In this document: positions 32,072 to 41,051 of the stretch, in pieces | How the letters are laid out: every line of letters starts with the position of its first letter | Position numbering within the stretch: the first letter of the stretch is position 1 | DNA from: Marispirochaeta aestuarii | GTDB lineage: Bacteria > Spirochaetota > Spirochaetia > JC444 > Marispirochaetaceae | Assembly (NCBI RefSeq): GCF_002087085.1 | Contig: NZ_MWQY01000013.1 | Location: 1 to 64,000 of the forward strand | DNA length: 64,000 nucleotides | Direction: 5' to 3' | Notes under the pieces: model-generated | Databases searched by the model: none | What the model saw: only the letters and a program-made list of their open reading frames with translations | Told to the model about the DNA's origin: nothing | Made by a program: the position numbers and the translations under genes

Positions 32072-33357
32072 TGTTCTCAGCGCCCCTCATGATAGCCCGC
32101 CGGCTCGTATTCCGTCGTGAACGACGCATAAGCTCCCACCTGAAGGGCACCGTTCTGGGGATATCCCTTTCTCTGATTCCCCTGATACTGGTAATGATTG
32201 TCTCTTCAGGAATGATAAAGGGAATTACCGCCCGCTTCCTTGAACTGGGAACCTTTCATCTCCAGGCACGCAGCTATAATCAGGATGTCCCCTGGCAGGA
32301 CATCGGGAACCAGCTGGCTGAGGAGCACGGAATCAAAGCTGCTTTTCCCGTTATTCAGGGACTGGGCATGCTCTATTCCCCCCGGGGAAGGGTGGGGGTT
32401 ACCCTCAAGGGGTTTACCCCCGATATGTGGGAAAAGGATCAGGGGTTCCGGGATTTCATGATTGTAGAGGCCGGGGAGTTCGATCTTTCCGATCCTGAGG
32501 GAATAGTCGTGACCTCCGGGGTCGCCGAGTCCCTGGGGGTGGAAGTCGGGGACCGGGTCAAGCTGCTGACCTCCCGGACATCCTCATCCGGGGCGCTTTT
32601 CCTGAGGCCGAGCTTTTTTACCCTGAAGGGGATCTGTTCCACCGGCTATTACGAACTGGATGCATTGACCGCCTACATTCCCTATACCCGGGCAGATTCG
32701 ATTTTGCGGGGACAGGGGACACACTATATCGGCATGAAGATTGAGGAGCCTTTTTCAGGAATCCGGGAAATCAAGGGACGGCTGGCAGGTGATCTTGGAA
32801 TGGACTGGTATATCCTGGACTGGCAGGAGCTGCAGCGTCCGATGTACAGTTCCTTTGAGACCTCCCGAAATCTTATCCTGCTTATCATGGCCCTTATTGT
32901 TCTGGTGGCTACCCTGAATATATCCGCCACCCTGGGCATGCTGGTGTTGGAAAACCAGGAACAGATAGCCATACTGAAGGCCACAGGAAGTTCCGGCTTT
33001 CAGGTAGGTCTTGTGTTTATTATCGCGGGACTCCTTACCGGACTCGCCGGGGTGCTCCCGGGACTTGCCTTCGGACTCCTTCTGGCGGTGAATATAAACG
33101 GTATCATCTTTGCCCTTGAAAGCACCCTGAACTTTACCGTTCTTATAATAAGCCGCCTGTCTCCCCTTTCCGGTGCTCCTGTTTCACTGGACCTTTTCGA
33201 TTCCAGTTATTATCTTGAGACGATACCGGTAGAGCTTGATCCTGTCTCCCTCTGGCTGGCAGTCCTCTTTACCCTATCCGTTTCCTGTGCTGCTGCTATA
33301 ATCCCCGCCCTGCGGGCAGCATCTGTCCAGCCCATGGAGATTCTCCGGCGGCGTTGA
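32071..33357 (+). CDS. LolC/E-type lipoprotein-release permease (second)
   Basis: A 428-residue homologue of the first permease with an N-terminal helix (GISLSLIPLILVMIVSSGMI), an extracytoplasmic domain and a C-terminal block of three hydrophobic segments. The start overlaps the ATPase gene by one base. Two distinct permeases with one ATPase match the LolC/LolE arrangement rather than the single-permease LolF form. The membrane segment near residue 300 (AGLLTGLAGVLPGLAFGLLLAV) is well conserved in hydrophobicity. It ends the ftsY run; a gap of 89 bases follows before mcsA. Confidence 0.85.
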   Translation: MFSAPLMIARRLVFRRERRISSHLKGTVLGISLSLIPLILVMIVSSGMIKGITARFLELGTFHLQARSYNQDVPWQDIGNQLAEEHGIKAAFPVIQGLGMLYSPRGRVGVTLKGFTPDMWEKDQGFRDFMIVEAGEFDLSDPEGIVVTSGVAESLGVEVGDRVKLLTSRTSSSGALFLRPSFFTLKGICSTGYYELDALTAYIPYTRADSILRGQGTHYIGMKIEEPFSGIREIKGRLAGDLGMDWYILDWQELQRPMYSSFETSRNLILLIMALIVLVATLNISATLGMLVLENQEQIAILKATGSSGFQVGLVFIIAGLLTGLAGVLPGLAFGLLLAVNINGIIFALESTLNFTVLIISRLSPLSGAPVSLDLFDSSYYLETIPVELDPVSLWLAVLFTLSVSCAAAIIPALRAASVQPMEILRRR

Positions 33358-33407
33358 AGCAGCTCTTCTAAAAACTGAAATACTGTAGAAATTATGAGAA
33401 AAATCGC

Positions 33408-33413
33408 TATACT
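33408..33413 (+). promoter_or_regulatory. -10-like element upstream of mcsA
   Basis: TATACT at 33408-33413 lies 33 bases before the mcsA ATG, in an AT-rich gap. The -35 at 17 or 18 bases is poor. CtsR operators (tandem heptads) are not evident. Confidence 0.35.
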
Positions 33414-33446
33414 ATTATTGGAAGCATACGATGGGAGGGTGACGGT

Positions 33447-33947
33447 ATGAAATGCGAACTGTGCAATGAAAATGACGCTGTTATCCATATTCAGCAGATT
33501 GTCGGCAATGAAGCCAAAGAGATACACCTGTGTGAGAAATGCGCTCACGAGAACGGTATCTCCTCCAACAGCGACAAGATAGAACTGTCCCTGAACGAGC
33601 TTCTCAACGGACTGATTGACTTCTCCTCCCGGCCCAGACGACAGGACACCTGTCCGACCTGCGGGGGACGACTGAAGGATTTCAGGAAAAGCGGTATGGT
33701 CGGCTGTGCCGACTGTTATACCACCTTTCGGGACGAGATCGTCAGTTATCTGGAGGAGTCCGTGGGGACCGTCAAACACGCCGGAAAATACCCGAAAAAA
33801 CTGCAGGCCTACAAGACCCTTCTGGTGGACAAAGAGATCCTGAAAAAACGGCTGGAAGAGGCCGTGGCCGGTGAGGATTACGAAACCGCGGCAGGCATCC
33901 GGGATCGCATACAATCCATCGAGGCTGCGGAAGGAGGGGAGGGGTGA
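33447..33947 (+). CDS. mcsA: McsA, zinc-finger UVR-motif partner of McsB
   Basis: The 166-residue protein has the McsA layout: an N-terminal CELCNEN...CEKCA zinc pair, a second pair CPTCGG...CADCY (about 68-93) and a C-terminal UVR motif (KEILKKRLEEAVAGEDYETAAGIRDRI). In firmicutes McsA activates and binds the protein arginine kinase McsB and links to ClpC. It has a strong ribosome site (gggaggg) and overlaps mcsB through GTGA. No ctsR repressor gene lies next to it, unlike the ctsR-mcsA-mcsB-clpC order of firmicutes. Confidence 0.92.
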   Translation: MKCELCNENDAVIHIQQIVGNEAKEIHLCEKCAHENGISSNSDKIELSLNELLNGLIDFSSRPRRQDTCPTCGGRLKDFRKSGMVGCADCYTTFRDEIVSYLEESVGTVKHAGKYPKKLQAYKTLLVDKEILKKRLEEAVAGEDYETAAGIRDRIQSIEAAEGGEG

Positions 33948-35008
33948 TTTCCTTTGAGAGCACCGTCGACTCTCCGGGCTGGTATTCCCAGTCGGGTCCG
34001 GAAAACGATGTGGTGGTATCCACCCGTTTGCGCCTCTCCCGGAATCTTTCGGGATACCAGTTTGCTTCGAATCTGGACGCCCGGGAGGGCGAGGCGGTAC
34101 AGACGGGTATACGGAATGCCTTCTCCGGTATGGGCAAGGAGTACCACTACTGCCCCATGTCGGATCTTGCCCCGGTTGAGCGTCGAATGCTTCTGGAGCG
34201 GAACCTGATTTCCCAGGATTTCAGCCTGCAGACTGCGAAAGCGGCGGTTCTCCGGGAGGATTTCAGGTTCTGCGCCATGGTTAATGAGATCGACCATCTG
34301 CGGATGGGGCTGATTTATGCAGGATCCTCATTTTCCGAACTCTGGAAGGAGCTGAACAGCATCGACAGCCGGCTTGAGGACTCCCTGGATTACGCGGTTT
34401 CCCTGGAGTGGGGCTATCTTACCGCTGATGTGAGCAACGTCGGAACCGGACTGAAAGCCTCGGCCATGGTGCATCTGCCGGCCCTGGTGGAGACCGGAAT
34501 GATAGACAAGGCCCTCAAGGCTGTCGTGCAGCTGGGATACTCGGTAAAAGGCTTCTTTTCCGATACGGAGAACAGCCTCGGATATCTGTATCAGATTGCG
34601 AATCCTGTATCCACCGGGGAAAGCGAAGAGGATTTACTGGGAAAACTTGATGGTGTGGTCAATCAATTGGTACATTATGAGAGGACGGCACGGGAAGAAG
34701 TTCTCAAAAAGGAACGTCTGGCCACGGAAGACAAGATTTTCCGGGCCCTGGGAACACTTCTTCATTGCCGGATTATTGAATCCAAGGAGGCTATCGATGC
34801 CCTGAACCTTGTACGGTTCGGCATCGAATGCGGTATGATTTCTTTACCAATACCTGCGGTAACGTCGCTACTTTTTCTCAGCCAGAAGTCTCATGTACAG
34901 GGGCTGATGGAGAGGGAGAAAATACAGGATACACCCGTGGACGCCTATCGCGCCAGAATGATACGGGAAACACTCAGCAGTAAAATGGCAGGAGGATGGA
35001 ATGTTTAA
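33944..35008 (+). CDS. mcsB: Protein arginine kinase McsB
   Basis: A 354-residue phosphagen-kinase-fold enzyme. It phosphorylates Arg residues to mark proteins for ClpC-ClpP degradation. Motifs: STRLRLSRNL (ATP-binding Arg), NVGTGLKASAMVHLPAL, an NPVSTGESEEDLL segment and the C-terminal RARMIRETL (pArg-binding region). In phosphagen kinases the conserved motif is NEEDHLR; here it is NEIDHLR, so the second Glu, a catalytic residue in arginine and creatine kinases, is Ile. This could lower or alter activity. The start is GTG in a GTGA overlap with mcsA; the end overlaps clpC by 8 bases. Confidence 0.92.
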   Translation: MISFESTVDSPGWYSQSGPENDVVVSTRLRLSRNLSGYQFASNLDAREGEAVQTGIRNAFSGMGKEYHYCPMSDLAPVERRMLLERNLISQDFSLQTAKAAVLREDFRFCAMVNEIDHLRMGLIYAGSSFSELWKELNSIDSRLEDSLDYAVSLEWGYLTADVSNVGTGLKASAMVHLPALVETGMIDKALKAVVQLGYSVKGFFSDTENSLGYLYQIANPVSTGESEEDLLGKLDGVVNQLVHYERTAREEVLKKERLATEDKIFRALGTLLHCRIIESKEAIDALNLVRFGIECGMISLPIPAVTSLLFLSQKSHVQGLMEREKIQDTPVDAYRARMIRETLSSKMAGGWNV

Positions 35009-37505
35009 AGGCTTGACCCAGCGGGCCCAGCGTTTATTGACAATCTTCGCCCAGGAAGAGGCAAAACGGTTTCATTCCGACAAGCTTCTGCCGGAACATA
35101 TTATTCTTGCCCTTCTGAAGGATGGTGAAGGGGTCGGTTACAAGGCCCTGAAAGAGTTAAAGGTAGACCCGGTGGAACTGCAGCTTGAGATCGAAAAGAG
35201 TATTCCCAAGCGGCATACGGGTTTTATTCTCGGGGATGTTCCCCCGTCAAAGCGGGGCAAAAAGATGCTCGAAGACAGTGCCGAAGAGGCCCGTAATCTG
35301 GGCCATGAGTATATCGGTACTGAGCATCTTTTGCTTGCCGCGGCCAGGGAAACCGGCAGTGTCGTCGCCCGTACCCTGGCAAAGTATAATGTTAACGTGG
35401 AAGCCCTGCGTTCCGCGATCACCGATCTCTCCGGTTCCAGCGCCGCCCAGCAGGCCCAGGCACGCAAGAGTGCTTCATCCGCTGGGCAGCAGAAACGGAC
35501 CCAGCAGCATCCTAAAAAGGCGACCCCGACCCTGGATGAGTTTTCCAGAGACCTGACGGACTACGCCGTACAGAAGAAGCTGGACCCGGTTATCGGCAGG
35601 GAAGACGAGATCGAGCGGGTCATCCAGATCCTCGCCCGGCGCACCAAGAACAATCCGGTGCTCATCGGAGAGCCCGGGGTAGGAAAGACCGCCATAGTCG
35701 AAGGGCTTGCCCAGAGGATAACCGACGGAACCGCCCCGGAAGTCCTGATAGACAAACGGGTGGTGACCCTGGATCTTGCCTCGCTGATTGCCGGTACAAA
35801 GTACCGGGGAGAGTTCGAAGACCGTCTGAAGCGTGTCATGAAGGAGATCCTCAGCGCCGGTAACGTGGTCCTCTTTATCGATGAGCTCCACACCATAATC
35901 GGGGCGGGAGGCGCGGAGGGGGCAATTGATGCCTCCAACATGCTCAAACCGGCTCTCTCCCGGGGAGAGCTCCAGTGTATCGGTGCGACTACCCTGAACG
36001 AGTACAAGAAATACATCGAGAAGGACGCGGCCCTGGAACGCCGCTTTCAGAGCATCTACGTCAAGGAACCCTCGGTGGACGAGACCATTGAAATTCTGAA
36101 GGGAATAAAACGGCAGTACGAGGACCATCATAACGTAATCTATACCGACAAGGCCATTGAAGCCGCCGTCAGCCTGTCTCACCGCTACATAATAGAGCGT
36201 TTTCTTCCGGACAAGGCCATCGACCTGCTGGACGAAGCGGGAAGTCATAAACGCATCCGCAACAGTGTACGGCCGTCGGAGCTCTCGGAGCTGGAGCTCG
36301 AGATCGAGCGTCTGACGCAGGAAAAGATCAACCTGGTGAACAACCAGGACTATGAGCGGGCCGCCGCGTTGCGGGACACGGTCCGACAGCTGAAAGGGCA
36401 GGTCGAGGACCTCAAAAAGGGCTGGAAGGACAGCCTGAGGTCCGAGCGCAACATTGTAGATGCCGAGGATATCCACACCATAATAGCCCGCATTACGGGA
36501 ATTCCGGTATCCCGGCTGGCCCAGAGCGAGTCGGAAAAGCTGCTGGATATCGAAGCTGAACTCCACAAGACCGTCATCGGGCAGGACGATGCCATCAAGG
36601 TCATTGCGTCGGCCATACGAAGATCCAGGACGGGCTTGAGCTCACCGAAACGCCCTCTGGGATCCTTTATCTTCCTCGGCCCTACGGGGGTGGGAAAATC
36701 CCTGCTGGCCAAGACCCTGGCGGTATTCCTTTTCGGAGACGAGAACTCCCTGATCCGCATAGATATGTCGGACTTCATGGAAAAGCACAACGTTTCCCGC
36801 CTGGTTGGAGCTCCTCCGGGCTACGTGGGTTACGAGGAGGGAGGTATCCTTACCGAGAAGATAAGGCGCCGTCCCTACAGTGTCATTCTGCTGGATGAGA
36901 TCGAGAAGGCCCATCCTGATGTCTTCAATATCCTGCTTCAGGTGCTGGAGGAGGGTGAACTCCAGGACAACCTGGGGCACAAGGTCTCCTTCCGTAATAC
37001 TGTCCTGATAATGACATCCAACGCCGGGGCCAGGGAGATTACCCGTGACTCGAGCCTCGGATTCCGGGCGGACGATGGCATACTGGATCACTCGGAGATC
37101 AAATCCTCCGCCATGAACGAGCTCAAGCGCTTTTTCCGTCCCGAGTTTATCAACCGGGTGGACGAGATTGTTGTCTTCCACAGTCTGAGCCGCGATCAGG
37201 TTTCCACCATTTTCGACATCCTGGTCGACGAAGTGCGCCTCCGGCTTCTGGAGATGAATATTTTTCTGGAGATCAGCAAAAAGGCCAAAGACCTGCTGCT
37301 TGACAAGGGTTACGATGTCAAGTTCGGAGCCCGTCCAATGCGCAGGATCATCCAGAAAGAGCTGGAGGATCCCCTCTCCATGGAGATTCTCAAGGGTAAA
37401 TGCGCTTCCGGAAATGTTATTCAGGTAAGCGTGCGAAACGACAGGATATCCTTCAGGGTAAAAACCCAGAAGAAACTTCCTGCTCCTGCGGAAGTTGTCA
37501 ATTGA
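35001..37505 (+). CDS. clpC: ClpC-type AAA+ unfoldase
   Basis: An 834-residue Hsp100 ATPase. The N-terminal double Clp-N domain occupies residues 1-145. The first AAA+ module has GEPGVGKT, and the second has GPTGVGKS with the sensor and lid elements; between them lies a coiled middle domain with a UVR motif ([19 protein letters not shown]), which is specific to ClpC and is the McsB/McsA contact. The RDTVRQL and LVG loops suit partnership with ClpP. It overlaps mcsB by 8 bases. No clpP is in the window. The length is typical. Confidence 0.96.
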   Translation: MFKGLTQRAQRLLTIFAQEEAKRFHSDKLLPEHIILALLKDGEGVGYKALKELKVDPVELQLEIEKSIPKRHTGFILGDVPPSKRGKKMLEDSAEEARNLGHEYIGTEHLLLAAARETGSVVARTLAKYNVNVEALRSAITDLSGSSAAQQAQARKSASSAGQQKRTQQHPKKATPTLDEFSRDLTDYAVQKKLDPVIGREDEIERVIQILARRTKNNPVLIGEPGVGKTAIVEGLAQRITDGTAPEVLIDKRVVTLDLASLIAGTKYRGEFEDRLKRVMKEILSAGNVVLFIDELHTIIGAGGAEGAIDASNMLKPALSRGELQCIGATTLNEYKKYIEKDAALERRFQSIYVKEPSVDETIEILKGIKRQYEDHHNVIYTDKAIEAAVSLSHRYIIERFLPDKAIDLLDEAGSHKRIRNSVRPSELSELELEIERLTQEKINLVNNQDYERAAALRDTVRQLKGQVEDLKKGWKDSLRSERNIVDAEDIHTIIARITGIPVSRLAQSESEKLLDIEAELHKTVIGQDDAIKVIASAIRRSRTGLSSPKRPLGSFIFLGPTGVGKSLLAKTLAVFLFGDENSLIRIDMSDFMEKHNVSRLVGAPPGYVGYEEGGILTEKIRRRPYSVILLDEIEKAHPDVFNILLQVLEEGELQDNLGHKVSFRNTVLIMTSNAGAREITRDSSLGFRADDGILDHSEIKSSAMNELKRFFRPEFINRVDEIVVFHSLSRDQVSTIFDILVDEVRLRLLEMNIFLEISKKAKDLLLDKGYDVKFGARPMRRIIQKELEDPLSMEILKGKCASGNVIQVSVRNDRISFRVKTQKKLPAPAEVVN

Positions 37506-37537
37506 TTGTCACCTTCACGGGTCAGGAGTAGGTACTG

Positions 37538-38164
37538 ATGGAGGGTTTTCTCGATTTCTACAGTCCCAGGCAGGAGGAGCTTCCCTATGGGGAGGCTCTC
37601 TTCTGTGCTCTCGACTTTGAAACCACCGGTCTGTATCCCGGTTCCGACTCGATTATAGAAGCCGGTGCAGTCCTGTACCGGGGAGGACAGGAGATCGATT
37701 CCTTTTCATCCTTTATCCGTCCCGCAGGGGAAATCCCGGCTGCTGCAACGGCCGTACACGGAATAGATGCCGGTATGGTGGAGGATGCTCCGGAACTGGA
37801 GGAGGTTTTTCCCTCCCTTCTTATCTTTCTGGAAGGGGCGATTCTTGTGGGGCACAATATCAATTTCGACCTCGCTTTTCTCGATGCGGGGTGCCGCAAA
37901 AGCGGCAGGCCCATGCCCTCAGCGCCGGGTATCGATACCTGCAGTTTTGCCCGGTCTGTCCTCAAAGGGGAGCCCAGCTACAGTCTTGAAAACCTGAGCA
38001 GGCGTTATGGGCTGGGGAATGGAAACCATCACCGGGCTCTGGATGATGCCCGCTCTGCCATGGGTCTTCTGTCGCTTATTGTTTCCCGCATTCCCGACGA
38101 CGGCGAACTGAAAGCTTCCGATATCATACGCCGATCCAGGACTCGTCCGTATAATCCCCGCTGA
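37538..38164 (+). CDS. DEDDh 3'-5' exonuclease (DnaQ-like)
   Basis: A 208-residue exonuclease with the DEDDh motifs DFETTG (Exo I, about 28-33), HNINFDLAF (Exo II) and HRALDDA (Exo III; the fifth residue is His). It resembles DNA polymerase III epsilon and ribonuclease T-like proofreading or RNA-trimming enzymes, but no polymerase is attached. It starts 32 bases after clpC, and a ribosome site (aggagtagg) is present. Whether it acts on DNA or RNA cannot be decided; the next gene, ribonuclease Z, makes an RNA role possible. Confidence 0.88.
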   Translation: MEGFLDFYSPRQEELPYGEALFCALDFETTGLYPGSDSIIEAGAVLYRGGQEIDSFSSFIRPAGEIPAAATAVHGIDAGMVEDAPELEEVFPSLLIFLEGAILVGHNINFDLAFLDAGCRKSGRPMPSAPGIDTCSFARSVLKGEPSYSLENLSRRYGLGNGNHHRALDDARSAMGLLSLIVSRIPDDGELKASDIIRRSRTRPYNPR

Positions 38165-38208
38165 ATTCTTTATGTCTCTTCTCACTGGCCCCCTTTTATG
38201 GTAGGTTC

Positions 38209-39147
38209 ATGCCTGCTATGAATCTTGAAGCTTTTGTACTGGGAAGCGGCGGTATGATGCCCCTGCCTTCCCGCCATTTAACATCTGTATTGTTACGAAA
38301 AGACGGCGATCTGTTTCTGTTCGATTGCGGGGAGGGAACCCAGGTTTCCCTGCGAAAGCTGAACCTGCGCTGGAAGAAGATCTCCGCGATTTTTATTTCC
38401 CATACCCATGCTGATCATGTTACCGGCCTGCCGGGAATCCTGATGCTCTCTTCCCAGGTCGACCGGGACGAACCCCTCTACATCTATGGCCCTCCGAAAA
38501 TCCGGGACTATGTCGAGGCAAACCGGCGGGTCCTCGATATGTATATTAACTACGAAATACGGGTTATCGAGTTTACCGAGGGGGGGACTGTATTTGAGGG
38601 TAAGGATTTTTCCGTATCCAGTTTTCCCCTGGAGCACACGAAACCCTGTTTCGGCTATACCCTGGTGGAAAATCCGAGACCGGGAGTCTTCTACCCTGAA
38701 AAGGCCAGGGAGCTCGACGTCCCGGTGGGGCCGCTGTGGGCGACCCTCCAGGAGGGGAAACCGGTGCAAAACGCGAAGGGTGATCTGGTGGAACCCTCTC
38801 AGGTGATGGGAGAGCCGAGGAAGGGCAGAAAGTTCAGCTATGTGACCGACACTGTATATCGGGATGATATCGCCCCAAGGGTCAGCGGATCCGATCTGCT
38901 GATCTGTGAAGGGATGTTCGCTTCTGATCTTGAAGAGAGCGCGCGGGAAAAGAAACACCTTACCGCAAAACAGGCTGCAGGGATTGCCAGGGACGCCGGA
39001 GGAGTCAAGCGTCTGGGACTTATCCACTTCAGCCCCCGATATGGAAAACGGGAGCTCAAGAAATTAAAGGAAGAGGCAAGGGAGATATTTCCCGAAACCT
39101 TTCTGACCCGGGACCAGCAGGTACTGGAAATACCCAACGAGGATTAG
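38209..39147 (+). CDS. rnz: Ribonuclease Z
   Basis: A 312-residue metallo-beta-lactamase-fold enzyme that trims tRNA 3' trailers. The metal-binding SHTHADHVTGLPG (about 64-76), a conserved HTKPCFGYTL and GLIHFSPRY near the C-terminus are visible. The starts at 38209 and 38218 (MNLEAFVLGSGG) are both possible; the family usually begins near the second. It lies 44 bases after the exonuclease gene. The convergent degenerate GGDEF gene ends 14 bases downstream. Short GGCCG/CGGCC arms flank that gap but there is no T tract. Confidence 0.92.
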   Translation: MPAMNLEAFVLGSGGMMPLPSRHLTSVLLRKDGDLFLFDCGEGTQVSLRKLNLRWKKISAIFISHTHADHVTGLPGILMLSSQVDRDEPLYIYGPPKIRDYVEANRRVLDMYINYEIRVIEFTEGGTVFEGKDFSVSSFPLEHTKPCFGYTLVENPRPGVFYPEKARELDVPVGPLWATLQEGKPVQNAKGDLVEPSQVMGEPRKGRKFSYVTDTVYRDDIAPRVSGSDLLICEGMFASDLEESAREKKHLTAKQAAGIARDAGGVKRLGLIHFSPRYGKRELKKLKEEAREIFPETFLTRDQQVLEIPNED

Positions 39148-39161
39148 GCCGGGCACGGGAT

Positions 39162-40139
39162 TCAGACTGTTTCGGCCAGGCGGGCCCGGTACTTCTCGGG
39201 ATCTGCCCGGAATCCGAAGACGGCACGGTCCGGATCCTGTCTGGATTTCCGGAGGGCCGATACAGCTTCGGTTAAAAGAAGATCCGGGTCAATGAGCCGG
39301 CCGCTTCGTGAGCTCAAGCCTCCCCAGGCGCTGATGTGGGGAAAGTTCTTTTCCAGTTGTTTACGGAAATCCCTGACCGTGCGAATCCCGTCATCGAGTT
39401 CCGTATTCGGCAGGATCAGGCATGCCCGCTCCGCGCCGTATTCATAACAGAGATCGCGGAAAACAAAGAATTGACGTATCTCCGGTGATACCTCCTTCAG
39501 TTTCAGGAGCGGATCAAGGCCATCAAAGACTATCACGGCAATTGTAAGGTCCTGGTCGAAGGAAGCCGCCCGCTTCAGTTCCGATTCAAGACGCATGGAT
39601 AGATACTCGCTGGACATGAGACCCGAATCATGATCGGATTCAGTGTCTGCGGGTGCACTCAGGGCCCGAATTTCCACCCTTTCCACTGGTCTGGAACGGG
39701 GTAAAAAGGCCAGAATCAGGCCTGAGAGGAGCACCGCCGCGCTCGCGGTATACAGCAGAATTCGCAGCCGGGGAAGAAGTTCAGCCCGGTCGATAAGGGA
39801 ACTCCGTATTCGAAGCAGGGTATCCGGCCGGCTGGCATCAAGGGAATACTCGTAGGTTCCATTTACAAGGGAAAGAAGGGACGATGAGAGGGCCTTCGAA
39901 CGGTACAATACCCGCTCAGATTCCCCCTGTACAAGGTCGATGCGCAAAATGTCCTGCAGCTCCTCGCTGCCGGGGGTTCCCCCGCTGCGAATCAGCATCG
40001 CCAGTTCCATGACCTTTTCACGATTATTCTCGTAATTGTTTCGGGAGAGTCGTGAAAGATCGTACAGGACATAGGTTGATGCCGAGACAAGAATAAGTAC
40101 AATCAATGCGGCATAGGTTTGCACAACAACCTTATTCAT
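39162..40139 (-). CDS. Membrane protein with degenerate GGDEF domain
   Basis: A 325-residue protein with an N-terminal helix (about 8-30), an extracytoplasmic region of about 90 residues, a second helix (about 126-146) and a cytoplasmic domain. The domain aligns with GGDEF cyclases in overall pattern (SEYLSMRLESELKRA, LTIAVIVFDGLD, YGAERACLILPNTELDDG). The catalytic GG(D/E)EF loop is replaced by YGAERACLILP, so it should not make c-di-GMP. It may bind the nucleotide or act as a scaffold. Another GGDEF-like domain occurs at 44134-45189. A TATAAT lies 6 bases before its start codon. Confidence 0.65.
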   Translation of the reverse strand: MNKVVVQTYAALIVLILVSASTYVLYDLSRLSRNNYENNREKVMELAMLIRSGGTPGSEELQDILRIDLVQGESERVLYRSKALSSSLLSLVNGTYEYSLDASRPDTLLRIRSSLIDRAELLPRLRILLYTASAAVLLSGLILAFLPRSRPVERVEIRALSAPADTESDHDSGLMSSEYLSMRLESELKRAASFDQDLTIAVIVFDGLDPLLKLKEVSPEIRQFFVFRDLCYEYGAERACLILPNTELDDGIRTVRDFRKQLEKNFPHISAWGGLSSRSGRLIDPDLLLTEAVSALRKSRQDPDRAVFGFRADPEKYRARLAETV

Positions 40140-40145
40140 AGGCCT

Positions 40146-40151
40146 ATTATA
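40146..40151 (-). promoter_or_regulatory. -10 element close to the degenerate GGDEF start
   Basis: On the reverse strand TATAAT spans 40151 to 40146, and the ATG begins at 40139. Transcription would start at or next to the A of the ATG, giving a leaderless message. No good -35 was found. Confidence 0.4.
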
Positions 40152-40211
40152 CGGTAAATACCGGAAAAGTGAATCGATTTATTCTGGTTTTTTCCCTTTT
40201 GTCATGGCACA

Positions 40212-41051
40212 ATGGAATGGATGAGAGAAGGAATTCATAATCCTGGTCTCCCTTCCGGCTGGTACCCCCGCAGTATGGAGAAAATACGTTCTTTCCTTGG
40301 TGAGCTCGACAGGGGCGACGCCATTCCCCATGGCTGCGCCTGTATCGTACCCCACGCAGGATGGACTTTCTCCGGCAGAACAGCTGCCAGAGCCATTGCC
40401 TCCCTGGAAGCCTGCGATGTTATCGTTCTCGTGGGCGGTCATCTTGGTCCCGGGGAAAAGCTTCATTGTCTCCCTTTCAGAGCTTACAACACCCCGGCGG
40501 GTTTTATCGAGACCGACGGGAAACTCGTCTCCCTGATAGATTCCCGCTTTGATCTTCATTATTCCGGCGGAGTTGACAACACAACGGAAGTACAGCTTCC
40601 TCTTATCGCGTTTTATCATCCGGATACGCCGGTTGTCGTGCTTCGTGCTCCCCCTTCCGGGCTTGCGTCTGAACTCGGTCAGATGCTTGCGGAATATGAA
40701 AAAGAAAAGAGCGTAAAGATCGGGGTGATCGGATCCACCGATCTGACCCACTATGGTCCCGGCTACGGTTTTACTCCCAGGGGCCCTGTTGGAGAGGCCT
40801 ATGCCTGGATCCGGGAGGTCAACGACCATCGCTTTATTCAGGCTGCCATGAAGGGGGATGTGCAGCAGCTTCTGCGACTCGGCCTGGCTGAACGCTCGGC
40901 CTGTTCTCCCGGTGCGGCTGCAGCCGCGGTCTCCTTCGCATTTTCCTCGGGGTGCTCAAGAAGCCAACTCCTTGAGTATACCACCAGTTACGATATGATG
41001 CCCTCGGAAAACCTGGTTGGATACGCTGCGGTTCTCTATTCCCCTGCATAG
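40212..41051 (+). CDS. MEMO-family (AmmeMemoRadiSam B) protein
   Basis: A 279-residue MEMO protein. The three expected metal ligands are visible: His in PHAGWTFSG (about 48), His in GGHLGPG (about 76) and Cys in ERSACSPGA (about 235). Some MEMO proteins form a three-gene system with a radical SAM enzyme and AMMECR1, but those partners are not within the window. MEMO is related to extradiol dioxygenases and may be a redox or metal-binding protein. Starts at 40212 or 40221 are possible. The last 16 bases overlap the convergent DUF115 gene. Confidence 0.88.
   Translation: MEWMREGIHNPGLPSGWYPRSMEKIRSFLGELDRGDAIPHGCACIVPHAGWTFSGRTAARAIASLEACDVIVLVGGHLGPGEKLHCLPFRAYNTPAGFIETDGKLVSLIDSRFDLHYSGGVDNTTEVQLPLIAFYHPDTPVVVLRAPPSGLASELGQMLAEYEKEKSVKIGVIGSTDLTHYGPGYGFTPRGPVGEAYAWIREVNDHRFIQAAMKGDVQQLLRLGLAERSACSPGAAAAAVSFAFSSGCSRSQLLEYTTSYDMMPSENLVGYAAVLYSPA

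Noticed and set aside
39147-39177. Terminator between rnz and the degenerate GGDEF gene
   Set aside because: The arms GGCCG and CGGCC are only five bases with a 21-base loop and no T tract.
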